Part shown: positions 22,412 through 33,517 of the stretch, in pieces
How the letters are laid out: each line of letters starts with the position of its first letter
How positions within the stretch are numbered: the first letter of the stretch is position 1
DNA from: Adiantum capillus-veneris
Taxonomy: Eukaryota > Streptophyta > Polypodiopsida > Polypodiales > Pteridaceae
Reading direction: 5' to 3'
Assembly: GCA_014529385.2 (NCBI GenBank)
Contig: CM043944.1
Location: forward strand, 178,593,740-178,657,739
DNA length: 64,000 nucleotides
Notes under the pieces: generated by a model
What the model was told of the DNA's origin: nothing
Seen by the model: only the letters and a program-made list of their open reading frames with translations
Databases searched by the model: none
Position numbers and translations under genes: made by a program

Positions 22412-24617
22412 TGTCAGGGGATAAGTGTTCGAAAATTGAGCCAGGTCAACATCAGGCTGTTGGCTGTGGAAAAATTGAGAGCGAAAAATTGTCGCACCGC
22501 ACAATACAACATCAATTAATTACTCGGTAATACTATCAACTCACAAAACTTGTTCGAAAATTGGTAACGCCGACGAAACTGATACGCAATCGAGAAGAAG
22601 TGTTGTTAACGACACCATTAAATAATGCTAATGACAGTTAAGGAGCTTAAACTCCCATTACAGATCACTCCAGGCCGTTAACGGCTCCGCAATCCATCAA
22701 AAGAGATAATTGGACTAATTTGCCTGCTGACGAGGAAAATCCTATTGTGTCGATTCTATCTGTTGGATTTGTCTTCAATCAATGTCGATGCCGAAAGTAT
22801 TTCTTCTCCTATGTCTGCTTACAAGCCCTTGATGATATCTCCTTGCCTAAGCCAATGAGGAATAGTCTCCTTGGTTGCCTTGGTTGCAAAGCCCTTGCTG
22901 CTTATGGCCGAGAGAGGGAGAGAGAGCTTTAGCTATCCTTCCCTTCGTTGATGGACTCCTTGAACTCCCTTGCCGTCTTCACCTTCTTCTTCTCTTGCTC
23001 GTTTTCTTGCTTCGAAATCCCCTTTTGTTTCCTTTCCAATCACTATCCAAGCTCGAGAGCAAGAGCAACGTCCCTACTCAAGATTGCTTGCTTGCCTTCT
23101 CCCTCCTCGCCTTGGTTGCAAAGCCCTTGATCTCTTCCCTCTTCTTCGCCGTTTGCTTCCCTCGAGAACGAGAGTGAGAGAGAGAGGGAGAACTCCCTTT
23201 GCTTATGTGCTGAGGACGAGCCGAAGCCCTTGCTTGTGTTGGAGATTGGAGATCAAGAGCTCCACAGAGCTCGCCTTCTTCTTCTTCTGCTCGTTTGCTT
23301 CTCCACACACTCCTCATGCAAAAATAATACCCTATTAATAGCCCTCTCCCTCCCTTAGCAACGACGGCGCCGTCGTTGCTAGGGAAGCGTAAAAAACCCC
23401 CTGCTGACGTGGCAACCCGGATCCCGCCTGCGTCAAATCCACTGCAGATTGGACCGAATTTCTGCGCGCCGAGCTCCTAAGAATTTTTCATCACTGTAGC
23501 AAGCTCGTCCGAGCCTTCTGCAGCCCAGCGCGAGCCTCCCTTCACCTCCCTGCGCTACTGCTCGTCGCCAGAGGCCATGGCCTCCTTTCTTTCTTTTGTT
23601 TCCCACCTTCTTTATTTTGGGTGGCCATTAAATTGGCTTTGGGCGGCCGGGCTTTATTAGTGGGCGACCTCTAGCCCTTGGGCGGCCTTTGCTTGGTTGT
23701 CTTTGGACGCCATTGAAGGGCATCACATTGGGCACACCTATCGGCCGAAACATTGTCAAGCATAACTCCTTTCAACAGTCCTTGACTAACAACATCTTCA
23801 TGAATTTTGATGCCTGCATCATTTTGCATGGTGATTCTTGCCTTCAAGATATAAGCGTACATGATTGCATTTGTCTAGCTTCCTGGCCATGCCTTTGTTG
23901 GAGTTATCCCGCAATCATTGCATTCTATGAGATCACTTGAAGCTCTTCAAGCAGTTTTTGTACTTAATGATACGTACACCACATTTGACGTACATGTAAC
24001 TGCTATCAATGCACTGCAGGAGATAATATTTTAGGCAAGATTCTCCTCGAGCACTTACTTTGTTGCACTCCAGAATCCGAGCGAGAGCCAAAATCTCCCA
24101 GATGATGGCACTCCGTACGAGCCGACCGGAGTGGTACGGAACCGACCCACGGTGAATCTTTATCGGCCAATATCTTGGCGACCAGAACTCCAATCACCAA
24201 TCTGAAAAGACCGACGCGCACCACAAAGTGAGCTCTTCAAGCCCGTGCATTCATTTCAATCTGTCACTTGAGCTGTGATTGCCCAATCCGGTACGGATCT
24301 GCAATCGACTTAAACTTTAAACTACCATAACTTCTTATCCGTAGCTCTGATTGATGAGCCGTAAAGATAGGCCGGTAGAACACATCAAGCACTTCAGTTC
24401 TAGGTCACAATATCCTATCCGTGCCCACTTCAAGCATAACAGTTTTTAGAATTATTAAGGCATCTGTAGGCCTTTTCAACCGATTTGACATACATTCAAC
24501 ATTGAACTTGTCCTGTTGCCAAGCCTTAATTACTGTTCATTAATCATGTAAGCTTCAAACAACTTGATGTGCATTTTTCTAGCATCTTTCTTAGCATGGG
24601 AGCGGAGCTGCACAACA
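22412..24617 (-). mobile_element. 5' LTR of element A
   Basis: This 2206-bp partner of 5090-7204 starts TGTCAGGGG and ends with a degraded ...CACAACA. It retains about 90 bases near 24115-24205 that are missing from the left copy. The inner edge adjoins the PBS candidate, so this is the 5' LTR of a left-pointing element. Confidence 0.8.
23708..24045 (-). pseudogene. PPR gene fragment captured in the element A LTR (right copy)
   Basis: The second copy of the PPR-like fragment reads YMYVKCGV, YAYILKARITMQNDAG, IKIHEDVVSQGLLKGVML and CAQCDALQ on the minus strand. Frames are broken as in the left copy but with different point changes. PPR proteins bind organellar RNA; this piece covers only about two repeats and cannot fold as a working protein. 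Confidence 0.7.
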
Positions 24618-24999
24618 GTGGGGAGGAGGGGGGGGGTGTCGAGGGTGAGGCTGAGGCGGAGGGTGGAGCTAGGACCTCATCCTGCTGAACAAGGTCAAAA
24701 CAGTTCCCTGTGGGAACCCACTACTGCTAGCCTGGAGCTTTGTGACCACCCAGAGGGCCAAGCTGATGTGGTGTCCCTTGTCAACGTCGACACGAACATG
24801 TTGGGTAGAAGCACGTTAGCATGTCACTGAAATGGCTATCCTGGAAAACGCTAGTTAGTTGTGCTTGTTTGCATTTGTTGAAGACAAAAGGGAAAGGATA
24901 TTTAAATTTGGAATGTCTTGAAAAAAAATTACTTTATTAGTTCCCTCTACGATCTTTTCCAATTGTTGGTTACCCAAGAGGGAGTGGGGTAGTGGATGG

Positions 25000-25081
<82 letters not shown>

Positions 25082-25160
25082 TGGGTGTGCGCATGCAAGC
25101 TCCATCTCTCTCTCACTCTGAGACTCATGTGCTACTCCAACATCGTTCCTACTCCTTGTT
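24618..25160. other. Right flank of element A: G-rich stretch and (CT)n
   Basis: It begins with a G-rich stretch that may continue the Pro-rich ORF1 of the LINE interrupted at 5089. A pure (CT)n microsatellite of about 76 bases follows at 25003-25078. No gene is supported. Confidence 0.45.
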
Positions 25161-25168
25161 GATCTATT

Positions 25169-25438
25169 TTGTTGGCAGGTAGCCTTAAGTTTAGTTGTGG
25201 AAGCAGAGCTATTATCCTCGCTCTGGTATATACCATTACATATGGAGAACTAGCAACTTTCAATGTTGGAAATGGACCTATAGTAATACAACCCAATGCT
25301 AGAACTTCCAACAATATTACAACCTCTAATGCTGGAAATGGAGGTGTGCTCTATAATGGTGGTAAGCAAACTCCAAATGAATTCACTGGTGTAGTTAATC
25401 AAATTTTAGCATGTTTAGATTACTGTATCTCCAAATGA
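25169..25438 (+). CDS. Small ORF of unknown nature
   Basis: An 89-codon frame contains ALVYTITYGELATFNVGNG and two related Asn/Gly-rich pieces (NVGNGPIV, NAGNGGVL). I recognise no domain and see no clear promoter. Its 3' end lies inside a 58-bp tandem duplication. It may be a fragment of the region upstream of element E, or chance. Confidence 0.2.
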   Translation: MLAGSLKFSCGSRAIILALVYTITYGELATFNVGNGPIVIQPNARTSNNITTSNAGNGGVLYNGGKQTPNEFTGVVNQILACLDYCISK

Positions 25439-25486
25439 ATTCATTGGTGTAGTTAATCAGATGTTAGCATGTTTCAATTACTGCAT
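25371..25486. repeat. 58-bp tandem duplication
   Basis: CTCCAAATGAATTCA starts at 25371 and again at 25429, and the two 58-base units differ at a few positions. Confidence 0.8.
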
Positions 25487-25793
25487 CATGTGCTTACAAC
25501 TACTCATTTCATTGATTTCAACTACCTAATGCATGCTCGTTTATAGACCTTAGGAGAATTTTGGAGCCATTACAGCCAATAACACCTCGAGAGCATTGGT
25601 CTTAATAATGGGGTCTTTTTAGACTTGCCACCATTATTGAGCCATAATAAGTCCAAAAGGAGCTATCCCTCGGAAATTTTGCTATGTGAGACCCACCCCA
25701 CTACTCTCTATAATTAACCAATTCGAGTCATGGGTGTAGATACTTAAGTACTTATTTTCAAAGGCTAAGAGGAGTAGCAACTAAGGTTTTGAA
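25487..25793. other. Leader of element E, no feature resolved
   Basis: Sequence before the E gag start. I looked for an LTR edge and a TGG primer-binding site and could not identify either with confidence. Confidence 0.3.
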
Positions 25794-27080
25794 TTGCCAA
25801 AGGATACACTAAGTACACACATAAGTATAATTAGCATGGATGACAATAACCAAGAGAGTAGATTAAACATTGATAACTTTGATTTTGCACATGAAGGTGA
25901 TAATGATGATGCCCCTATGTTTATCAATTATCTTGTTACTAGGTTGCATCAAGCTATGGGCAACCCTACTTTGCAAGCAGAAGTTACCCAAAAAATTTGT
26001 GCTTATGGGATTTCCCTTCCTCTTCAAGAGGAGAGAGTGTCTAGGAGGCCTCTTGATGAGACTCCTGAAAGAAGACTCTCTCCCATAAGAAGAGAGGAGG
26101 AATGCAAAGAACGAGAAAGAAGCAAATTACTAAGTTCCTCTGAAGATATGGCTCCACGAATACGGTGGTCTAGACTGTCGCCAACTCCTCCCAAGAGGAA
26201 ACGGTCAACCCATAGTCCTTCTCCTCATCATTCCAAAAGAGAAGAGAGGAAACAAAGGAAGAAAAGGGCAAAAAAGAGATCACCCTCTTCTCCTTCTTCT
26301 TCACCTTCCTCCCATTATAATAAAAGCAACAGCTATTCTCCTAGAGGGACGAGTATCTCTTTTCTCACCTATGATGGCACCTTTGGTCACACAAACAAAG
26401 TATTGACCTTCATCCAACAATTTGATGCGGCCGTTGGAGACGAGGGCGTCAAGGAGTCCTTCAAGCTACACCATGTAGCTATGCACTTTCAAAAATCTGC
26501 TCGTCAATGGTGGGCTAGCCTTCATGGCAGTGACGAGGCCCCAAAGATATGGAAAACTCTACGAGTTTCCATCATGAAGAAATTCCTTGCAAGCGATGCT
26601 GAGGACAAAGTTCTCACCGAATGGTGAAGTTTGAAGCTACTCTTCAACGAGTCTATTGACAAATATGTAGAAAAGTTTTAAGATTTGCATCTCAAATCTA
26701 CAGTCTTTCAAAGGATAGACTTTGTCGAACAAAAGCAAAAATTTTGTGCGGGATTACCTGAAGAAATGGCCGAGTATATCAACTCACAACGGCCTAGCAC
26801 TATCACCGAAGTCATCCACCACACTATGGTTGCTTCAAGGATCACTTTCCAACAAGTAGCGAGAAGAAATTTCAAGCCCATGGAAAACAAGGATTGAAAT
26901 GAAGCTAAAGGGAAGAGCAATGCTCAAAAACTCTTCTCAAGGAAACACCAACACTAACAACAACAAGGCCAAGGAGAAAGTAGCTTACAATTAGAGGCCT
27001 TTCATAAAGACCATAAATGCTTTAAGTGTGGGGAGCAAGGACATGGTTATCGTTATTGCCCCGAAAGGAATGTACTCAAT
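25794..27080 (+). pseudogene. Gypsy element E Gag with an Arg/Ser-rich tract
   Basis: The frame at 25794-26627 (277 codons; an internal Met at 25836 is a more likely start) has an acidic N-terminus. A strongly basic Arg/Ser/Pro/Lys tract then covers about residues 80-190 (RRLSPIRREEECKERERSK, PPKRKRSTHSPSPHHSKR, SPSSPSSSPSS). The capsid follows (FLTYDGTFGHTNKVLTFIQQF, ARQWWASLHG). After a TGA at 26625 it resumes with FNESIDKYVEKF, FCAGLPEEMAEYI and a CCHC zinc knuckle, CFKCGEQGHGYRYC, near 27010-27051. Several stops make it a pseudogene. The RS-like tract is unusual for a Gag. Confidence 0.75.
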
Positions 27081-27149
27081 GACACTCCTAAATCTTCCGT
27101 GGTTGAAGCTCAAAAGAGGATACTCATTGCAAAGGATCATCACTCTCCT

Positions 27150-27935
27150 ATGCTTGGGGAAAAGGGAGCATGATGCCTTCATCTTGTTTGACCTTGGCTC
27201 TGCTCTACTCACAACTTTATATCAACGAGTTGGCCACTAATTTGGGCATCCAAGCTTTGAGATGGGAGATACTATAACAATTGATGCATCTTTCAAGGGA
27301 TGGCAAGCCTCCATTACTCCCTTGAATGGGAAGTTGAGGCTTCTTGTCCAAAGCTACGTCGACAAAGAAGACATTTTTTATCTCTCCTCTCCAACATGAG
27401 GATATTATCCTAGGGGCACCATGGCTCAACCGCATGGTTGTCAACATGAAGTTTCCTGAAAGGAGATCTACTTCATCTACATGGAAAAGAGCATGTACAT
27501 AGGTGCTAATGAGTTGTGGAACACCATATCCCTGGTAGATATGCTTGCTTTTGACAAGTCAATGAAAAGCTCTATTTTTGCGTATATGATTTTTTGTTAG
27601 AGAATTTGTAAATGATTCTAATGTTTTCACAAATAGCAAAAAGGAAATCAAGAAAAATAGAGTTGTCTAATTTTCTAAATGGATTCCAAGATGTTTTATC
27701 GATGACATCCCTAGTGAGCTAGCTCCAAAATGAGGGGATGATGACCATGCAATAGAGCTTCTACTAGGAAGCTCACCACTTTATAAAACTCCTTATTGAG
27801 TTTCACAAGCTCAACAAGAGGAGATCATGAGGCAAGTGCATGAATTGGTGGAAAAAGGGATGGTGAGGCCTAGCTCCTCTCCATTCTGTTCACCATTTAT
27901 TTTAGTACAAAAGAAAGATGGCACATATCATGTGT
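27150..27935 (+). pseudogene. Element E protease and start of RT (truncated)
   Basis: Broken frames give a protease-like DLGSA, then LQHEDIILGAPWLNRMVV (the ILG-x-PWL block). The RT N-terminus follows: GSSPLYKTPY, MRQVHELVEKGMVRPSSSPF and FILVQKKDGTYH. The match stops abruptly just before the expected MCVDYRALN block, at about 27935, where the probable LTR of element D begins. The rest of pol is absent from the window. Confidence 0.7.
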
Positions 27936-30900
27936 TGTTAGTGGGTCGCCACGACGAACGTCTGCAGCATAGCTTTTTGGTACTAACATAATGTCAATAC
28001 TCAGGGAAAGTGACTCGGATGGGGCACAGAGACTCTATGAGATCGTCAATCTCAAGAATTGAACCTTAACAAGCAAACACAACAACTCTACAAGCAACCA
28101 ACACTCAATGATCAGGGAAATCTGCCTATGTCCTTTCTCACAACTCTAGATCATCACGTCATTTTGGCACTTGAACGGACTCAAAATGCAACGAGACTTT
28201 AGGAGGAGGTCTAGGACACCTAGGGACACTATCCTACCAACTCTGGTTGCAACCCGATAAGCTACCAAAATCACAATCCATCATGAAAAAGGTCATGAAA
28301 ACTACAACATAACATATCAGAAATGTCGTCCTATGGTCTAAGAACACTCTCCTATGGTCAAAACGACTAAAAACAACGGTTTAACACTAGGTTGGTAATG
28401 GGACAGTTTTATGTCCTGGGACACTTTTATGTCCTGTTAAGTGACCATTTTCCTTGAATTATGTCAAGAGTTTCAAAATGGATTTTGAGGTGCTATATAT
28501 CAAGAAAGTTGTCTCATGAGCTGAAAAAAACTTGAAATTTTTTTGGAATATCAATTCCATCTTTAACCTTGTCCTTGCACAACATTTCACAACCTAAACT
28601 GTGTGAAAAAACGGGTCCTGTTTTTGGCTTTTTTCAACTTTTTGCAACTATACCACTCTAGAATTCATGTTTGTGAGGCCTATAATGCTAGAGAACTATC
28701 TTTAGTAGTCCTCAACATGTCCTGATGCTTCTAGGGAGAAATAAATGTTAAAGTTGTAAGTTATGACCAAATTACAAAAATTGTCAAATCCTGTTTTTTA
28801 GCCAATTTTAGCTCTTCTATGATTTTTTTGGTGGCTTTCATGATATCCAAATGTAGTTTTGATTTTCTATGTCCAATATCGTAACATAAAGCAAATATTC
28901 CTTGAGTTTTTGGGCACCTAATACCCTATTTCTCATAGTACACAACGATGGTTGGTTTTTTCTATTATAGAAGAAAACAAAACATTCTAGTATATCAAGT
29001 ATAGCTTTTTCAATATTGCTAGTTTCTTGTGACAACTATATGCATTTTGTAGGTAGTAACCATATCTAGTCATAAGGAAAAATTTGGCTAGATATTCAAT
29101 AGTTTCTATGGGATTCTACAACTCATAATGTTGAACCCAGTTTTTCATGTTTGCTGTATTTAGCACTTCATCTTTTTCCCCAAGATTCCCCTTGGTAAGA
29201 GATGTATTATTATTTTGACATGCTCCATGGCTCCTTATGAACCTAAAGGACAATAGGGAACTAAGAAATCATGCATATATTATTTGTATTCAGCGTGGCT
29301 ATAGAAACTTTGATGATAAGTTTGCAGAATGGTAAAAATTCAACTTTTTTGTACCTATTTCCTTTGGAAAAACAAAAAATAGTGAGTGAGAAGCAATCAT
29401 ATGTTCTGATCACCAACCCATTGAAGTTAACAAGGGAATTTATCTCAAGTCCTGCAAAAATCCCAATCTTATTTTTATACAAAAAAATTTAAGAAATGAC
29501 TGTTTTGATGAAAATGTACTGGTCCATCAACTTTGGAGGCTTGGTGTGACCAAAAGATGAGAAATTTTACAAGTCTCTTATTTTTTCCATGTGTAGTAGG
29601 CCTTGAACTATAACCTCATGAAAAGATTTTACAAAATGAGTGGATCTACTACGGTTTTGGAGGTTTTTTTCAAAACCCTGAAAGGACACTTTTATGTCTT
29701 GTTAGGTTACCAACCTAGTGTTAAGCTCTCAAATCTGCAATTAAGAGTCACAGACGTGTAGTTGCGAACCACAACAAAACTGACAATGCTTATACTTAAT
29801 TGGAAGAGAAAAGAGAGAAACACAATGCAAGTTTCAAAACTAAAAATGGATTACCCAATCTTAGCTGCAATGATTACAAGTCAGAGCTGCTTCGTAGCCT
29901 GAGCGTACGTACTGACGGGAGCAAAGCGAACCCCGAACCCCGACGGCCTCTAAAACACCGGGGACCGAATGGCGCGTCTCGAGCCTATCATGGTAAAGCA
30001 AACAGGGGGCACCACCTAGCTTCAGCGGCTAGGACGCAAACAACACACCACCATAACAAAGTTTTCATCCAAGAGAGATGGATGCTTGGGAGTAATGATG
30101 AAAAGGAAAGGGAATGAGATCAAGTGAGAGAGAGAGAGAGAGAGAGAGTGAGGGAGGGGGTATAGCGGCTTAGTACTTAGGCATCACAAAAGGATGGCGA
30201 ATCCACACACCTCACACATACACAAGCTCACTCCAAAACACAAGACTAAGTGGCGATTCCGCACACCTCACATGGGCAAAACATTGCAAGAAAACATACT
30301 CACAAAACCTCAAGCTTTATTTAGAGAATTAGACGATGAAATGGGGAGCATAGGGTAGGAGAATGAGAAGGGAGAGAGTGGTAGAGCACATGGCGGATAG
30401 GTGTGAGTTGATGGCGAAGACTCGCACGAGGATTATGACCATCATCCTTCATTTAGTTGCCCTTCATCTTCCATAGCCAAGGGTGTAGAGGTCATGCTCA
30501 AGACAAGCATGGTGATTGCAGTGATGGTGATGGTGTGGGTGTGTGTGTGTGCACTAGGCACACATAGTGCATAGTGTGTTCTTTGGTGATGTTGTCTGTT
30601 TTTGTGTGATGGTGACCTCTCTTTATATAGGGGAGGAGGGGGGGGAGAAATTCTAGAATTTAGAAATGAAGAAATCATTATCTACATAGGCCATGTGACT
30701 GTGGGCCCCACTTGTCTGGTTGTGTGTATATGTGCCAGAACAGCAGTCTCATGAGAGAGAGACTAAGAGAGAGAGATGGGTTGATGAAAAAAAGTGAGAG
30801 GTGACATGGAGAATAAAGTAATAACAAGAGGGGAGAGAGAGGAGTGTGTTCAGAGGTGAATCTGTGTGCAGATGTGTGTGAACACAAGAAAAATCAGGTA

Positions 30901-31450
30901 ACCACCGGGTGGGGATGGGTCTGTGGACACCTTTTTTAGTGAAACTGAGTGTGTGTGAGTGTGGGGGAGGTTATTTAGACATGGCGCCCTTTAGAGAGAG
31001 GGGGGGTATTTGTGTCATGGGATATGATAGGAGAGAGAAAGGGGGGGTGGGGTATACTATTTTGGAAGATAGGGTAAGTTGCATGTGAGTTAGGGTGCAT
31101 TATTGGTGAGTTAGAATGCATTATTGGTGAGAGGTGGGGTAGCTTGATGGGAGAGAGAAAGGAGAAAGGACAAGGGGAAGAGAGAGGGGGTTGACCTTTT
31201 GAGTGGAGGAGAGGAAAAGGGACACACGGCGGGGCAACAGTGAAGAAAAAGGAGGCAAGGTGGGGATGGGCTGCCCCGCAGGCATGAGGTGGCCTATTTT
31301 ACATTTCTCATATATTTACATAATCATACTTTATTTTTTTTCTTACTTTTTCCAATGTCTTTTATCACTCCCTCCCTCAGAGGGGGTTTTCATGGGGTGG
31401 GGACGAGAGAAGAGGGGTATGGGAGCTTGGCTTGTGAAAAGCCCCCATCA
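27936..31450 (-). mobile_element. Probable 3' LTR of element D
   Basis: The inner edge is well placed: reading the minus strand, the end of D pol is followed by a polypurine tract AAAAGGGGAGGG and then TGATGGGGGC, so the LTR ends at 31450. The outer edge is inferred at 27936, where TGTTAGTGGG begins exactly where element E is cut. Within are a (GA)n at 30126-30148, GT-rich stretches and the CACTA-like insertion (28385-29720). Without that insertion the LTR is about 2.2 kb. The second D LTR is absent from the window, so this boundary is unproven. Confidence 0.45.
28385..29720. mobile_element. Non-autonomous DNA transposon with CACTA-type termini
   Basis: A 1336-bp segment begins CACTAGGTTGGTAA and ends TTACCAACCTAGTG, a perfect 14-base inverted repeat. 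Just inside both ends lie related subterminal motifs: GGGACAGTTTTATGTCCTGG and GGACACTTTTATGTCCTG on the left, and GGACACTTTTATGTCTTG on the right. Both ends are flanked by TTAA (28381-28384 and 29721-29724). No transposase is encoded. CACTA ends and subterminal repeats point to the En/Spm superfamily, whose TSD is normally 3 bp; an identical TTAA on both sides would instead be typical of piggyBac, so the superfamily is not settled. Confidence 0.7.
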
Positions 31451-31478
31451 TTAGCCCTCCCCTTTTGGCTAGAGGCAT

Positions 31479-33437
31479 TCATGTCTCTAGCTCATCTGTT
31501 TGATCATTATCGTCGGAGGTGGCGGCTGATGGTGTGTCCTCATCTGGAATGTCAATAGGTGGAGCCTGGTCAAATCGAAGAAAATAAGGTTTAAGTCGCC
31601 AACCATTTACCCTGGTTTTATGAAGTTTTCCATCAGCCTCCATAAGCTGGTAGCTTCCATTGGCATACTTTTTCCTGACGATGAAAGGACCTTCCCATCG
31701 GAGTAGGAGTTTCTTATCCTTGCGCTTGTCGAAGCGATTGTCGTAGCGGAGCACCAACATTCCTTTCTTCAATTCTTTTTTTCGGAGATGCTCGTTAAAG
31801 CTAAGCCGTCTATGCTCTGCTTGTGCTGCATAATAATTTATTGCTTCTTCTCTGTCTAGCTGCAGTCTTTCCAAGTTGATGATGTGATCCCTCAAATGCA
31901 TGTTGGGCTGTTGAAGCTGGCTTGCCATTACTCTGAGACTTTGTAGTTGCACTTCAATGGGCAAGATTGCTTCCTTACCAAATACTAGATGATACGGTGT
32001 GAATCCCAAGGATGTACGAAATGAAGTTCTGTAGGCCCATAAAGCTGGTAGTAGATACTTATCCCAGTCTCCAGGATGACTGTTTACCTGCTTGGTAATA
32101 ATTTTAGAAACCATTCCATTTACCTTTTCAACTAGGCCATTACATTGAGGGTAATATGGTGAAGAGTGCCTCCTTGTAATGCCCAGTTTCTGCATTAATT
32201 CTCCTACCAAGTCTGCTCTGAAACCTGGCCCTCTATCAGAGATGATCTCTAAAGGTGTGCCAAACCTACATCATATGTGCTCGTAGATAAATTTAGCTAC
32301 CTCTACCGCTGTGATTCTAGTGGTGGTTGTAGCCTCTGCCCATCTAGTCATGTAGTCGACCCCCATGATAATGTAGAATTTTCCTGACTTGGCCCTAGGT
32401 AATGGCCCAATGGCATCGATACCCCATTTTTCAAATGGGCCATATGAGAGAATAGGTGTCTGTGGTTCAGGCATAAGTGACCTAGTGCCGGCCTTTTGAC
32501 ACAACTTACATGTTTTGCACCAGTGGTGTACATCACGGTTGAGGCAAGGCCATATGAAGCCTGCCTGCAAGATTTTCCTACTTGTTATGTCTAGGGCAAA
32601 GTGACCACCACAAACCCCGTCGTGACAGCTAGCAATTACTCCCGTGATTTCCAGAGAGAGAGGGACCTTCCTGAGTATTTGGTCCTTACCCTTACAGTAC
32701 AAACCGTCATTGATGAGTCGATACCTTGTGGCCTTCCGCGTCAGCCATTGCTTCTGTCCCTTTGTTAAATCTGATGGGCATTCCCCTATTTCCAAAAAAT
32801 GCATGATGTCAGGCAAGGCATCACTTCCTTGAAATAGAGGGAGCTTTAGTTTTATTGCTCCAACCACCACATCCTGTAGTCTTTCACTTGCTAGGGCATC
32901 TGCTTCTTGGTTTTGGGCCCTTGGGATATGGTGTATTTGAACTTCTTCAAACTTACCCAACAAGGTTTTTACACCACTTAAGTGAGTCCTTAAACTAGGA
33001 TTCTTGCATGTCCATGCTCCATTTACTTGCCTTACCAAAAGTAGAGCATCCCCAAATACATTAAGGCGTTGTACACCTTGCGAGACGCACCATTGTAGAC
33101 CCTTGGTTAGTGCTGCATACTCAGCTTCATTGTTAGAATGTGAATCTAACAATTGGCCCAATGAAAATACCTTTGTCCCTTTGTCATCAAAGACCACTAT
33201 GCCTGCAGCTGCTTTGTCGGACGGTCGCTTGTAGGCTCCATCAAAGTAGAGAGAGTATGCTCCTTCTACCATCGGTGGTACTGGAGGTAATCGGACTTCT
33301 CCTTCCTTAGATTGCTTCTCCTTCCTTTCAAAGACTTGGTAGGTCATGAGTCCCCCCAAACTTGCCCTTGTCGTGCTTTCTACCTGTACCGTGTAGTCAA
33401 ACTCTTGCAGACTTAGATTGCTTCTCCTTCCTTTCAA
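31479..33437 (-). pseudogene. Element D archaeal-type RNase H and integrase
   Basis: Two frames in the same phase (33437-32271 and 32210-31479) are separated by one in-frame TGA at 32273-32271. First comes a plant/archaeal-type RNase H with all four acidic positions: D in LYFDGAY, E in SNNEAEYAAL, D in FGDALLLVRQ and D in NQEADALA. Then comes the integrase: zinc finger CHDGVCGGHF...HHWCKTCKLCQ, D in KWGIDAIGPLP, D in ISDRGPGF, E in NGLVEKVNG. The C-terminal tail is KGMLVLRYDNRF...LLRWEGPFIV. A second RNase H after the retroviral one is the hallmark of Tat-lineage plant Gypsy elements. Confidence 0.85.
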
Positions 33438-33517
33438 AGACTTGGTAGGTCATGAGTCCCCCCAAACTTGCCCTTTTCGTGCTTTCTACCTATACCAATT
33501 AGTCAAACTCTTGCAGA
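33306..33517. repeat. 106-bp tandem duplication at the RT/RNase H junction of element D
   Basis: Two near-identical 106-base units start at 33306 and 33412 (CTTAGATTGCTTCTCCTTCC). Because 106 is not a multiple of three, it throws RT and the downstream RNase H out of frame. Confidence 0.85.

Larger units (their letters stand above)
5090..24617 (-). mobile_element. Gypsy element A (complete ends, split by element I)
   Basis: A Ty3/Gypsy element in minus orientation has homologous LTRs at 5090-7204 and 22412-24617 and internal gag, protease, RT, RNase H and integrase in canonical order. LTR ends are TGTC(A/G)GGG and CCCGACA (left copy; the right copy end is degenerate, ACAACA). Flanking pentamers GGCGG (5085-5089) and GTGGG (24618-24622) match at only three of five positions, so the target duplication is unconfirmed. 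Element I sits between RT and RNase H. The gag/protease motifs (DHGSEINLM, LILGQPYIT, NFGRGGMKK) define a Gypsy family I associate with seedless plants; that association is from memory. Confidence 0.8.
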
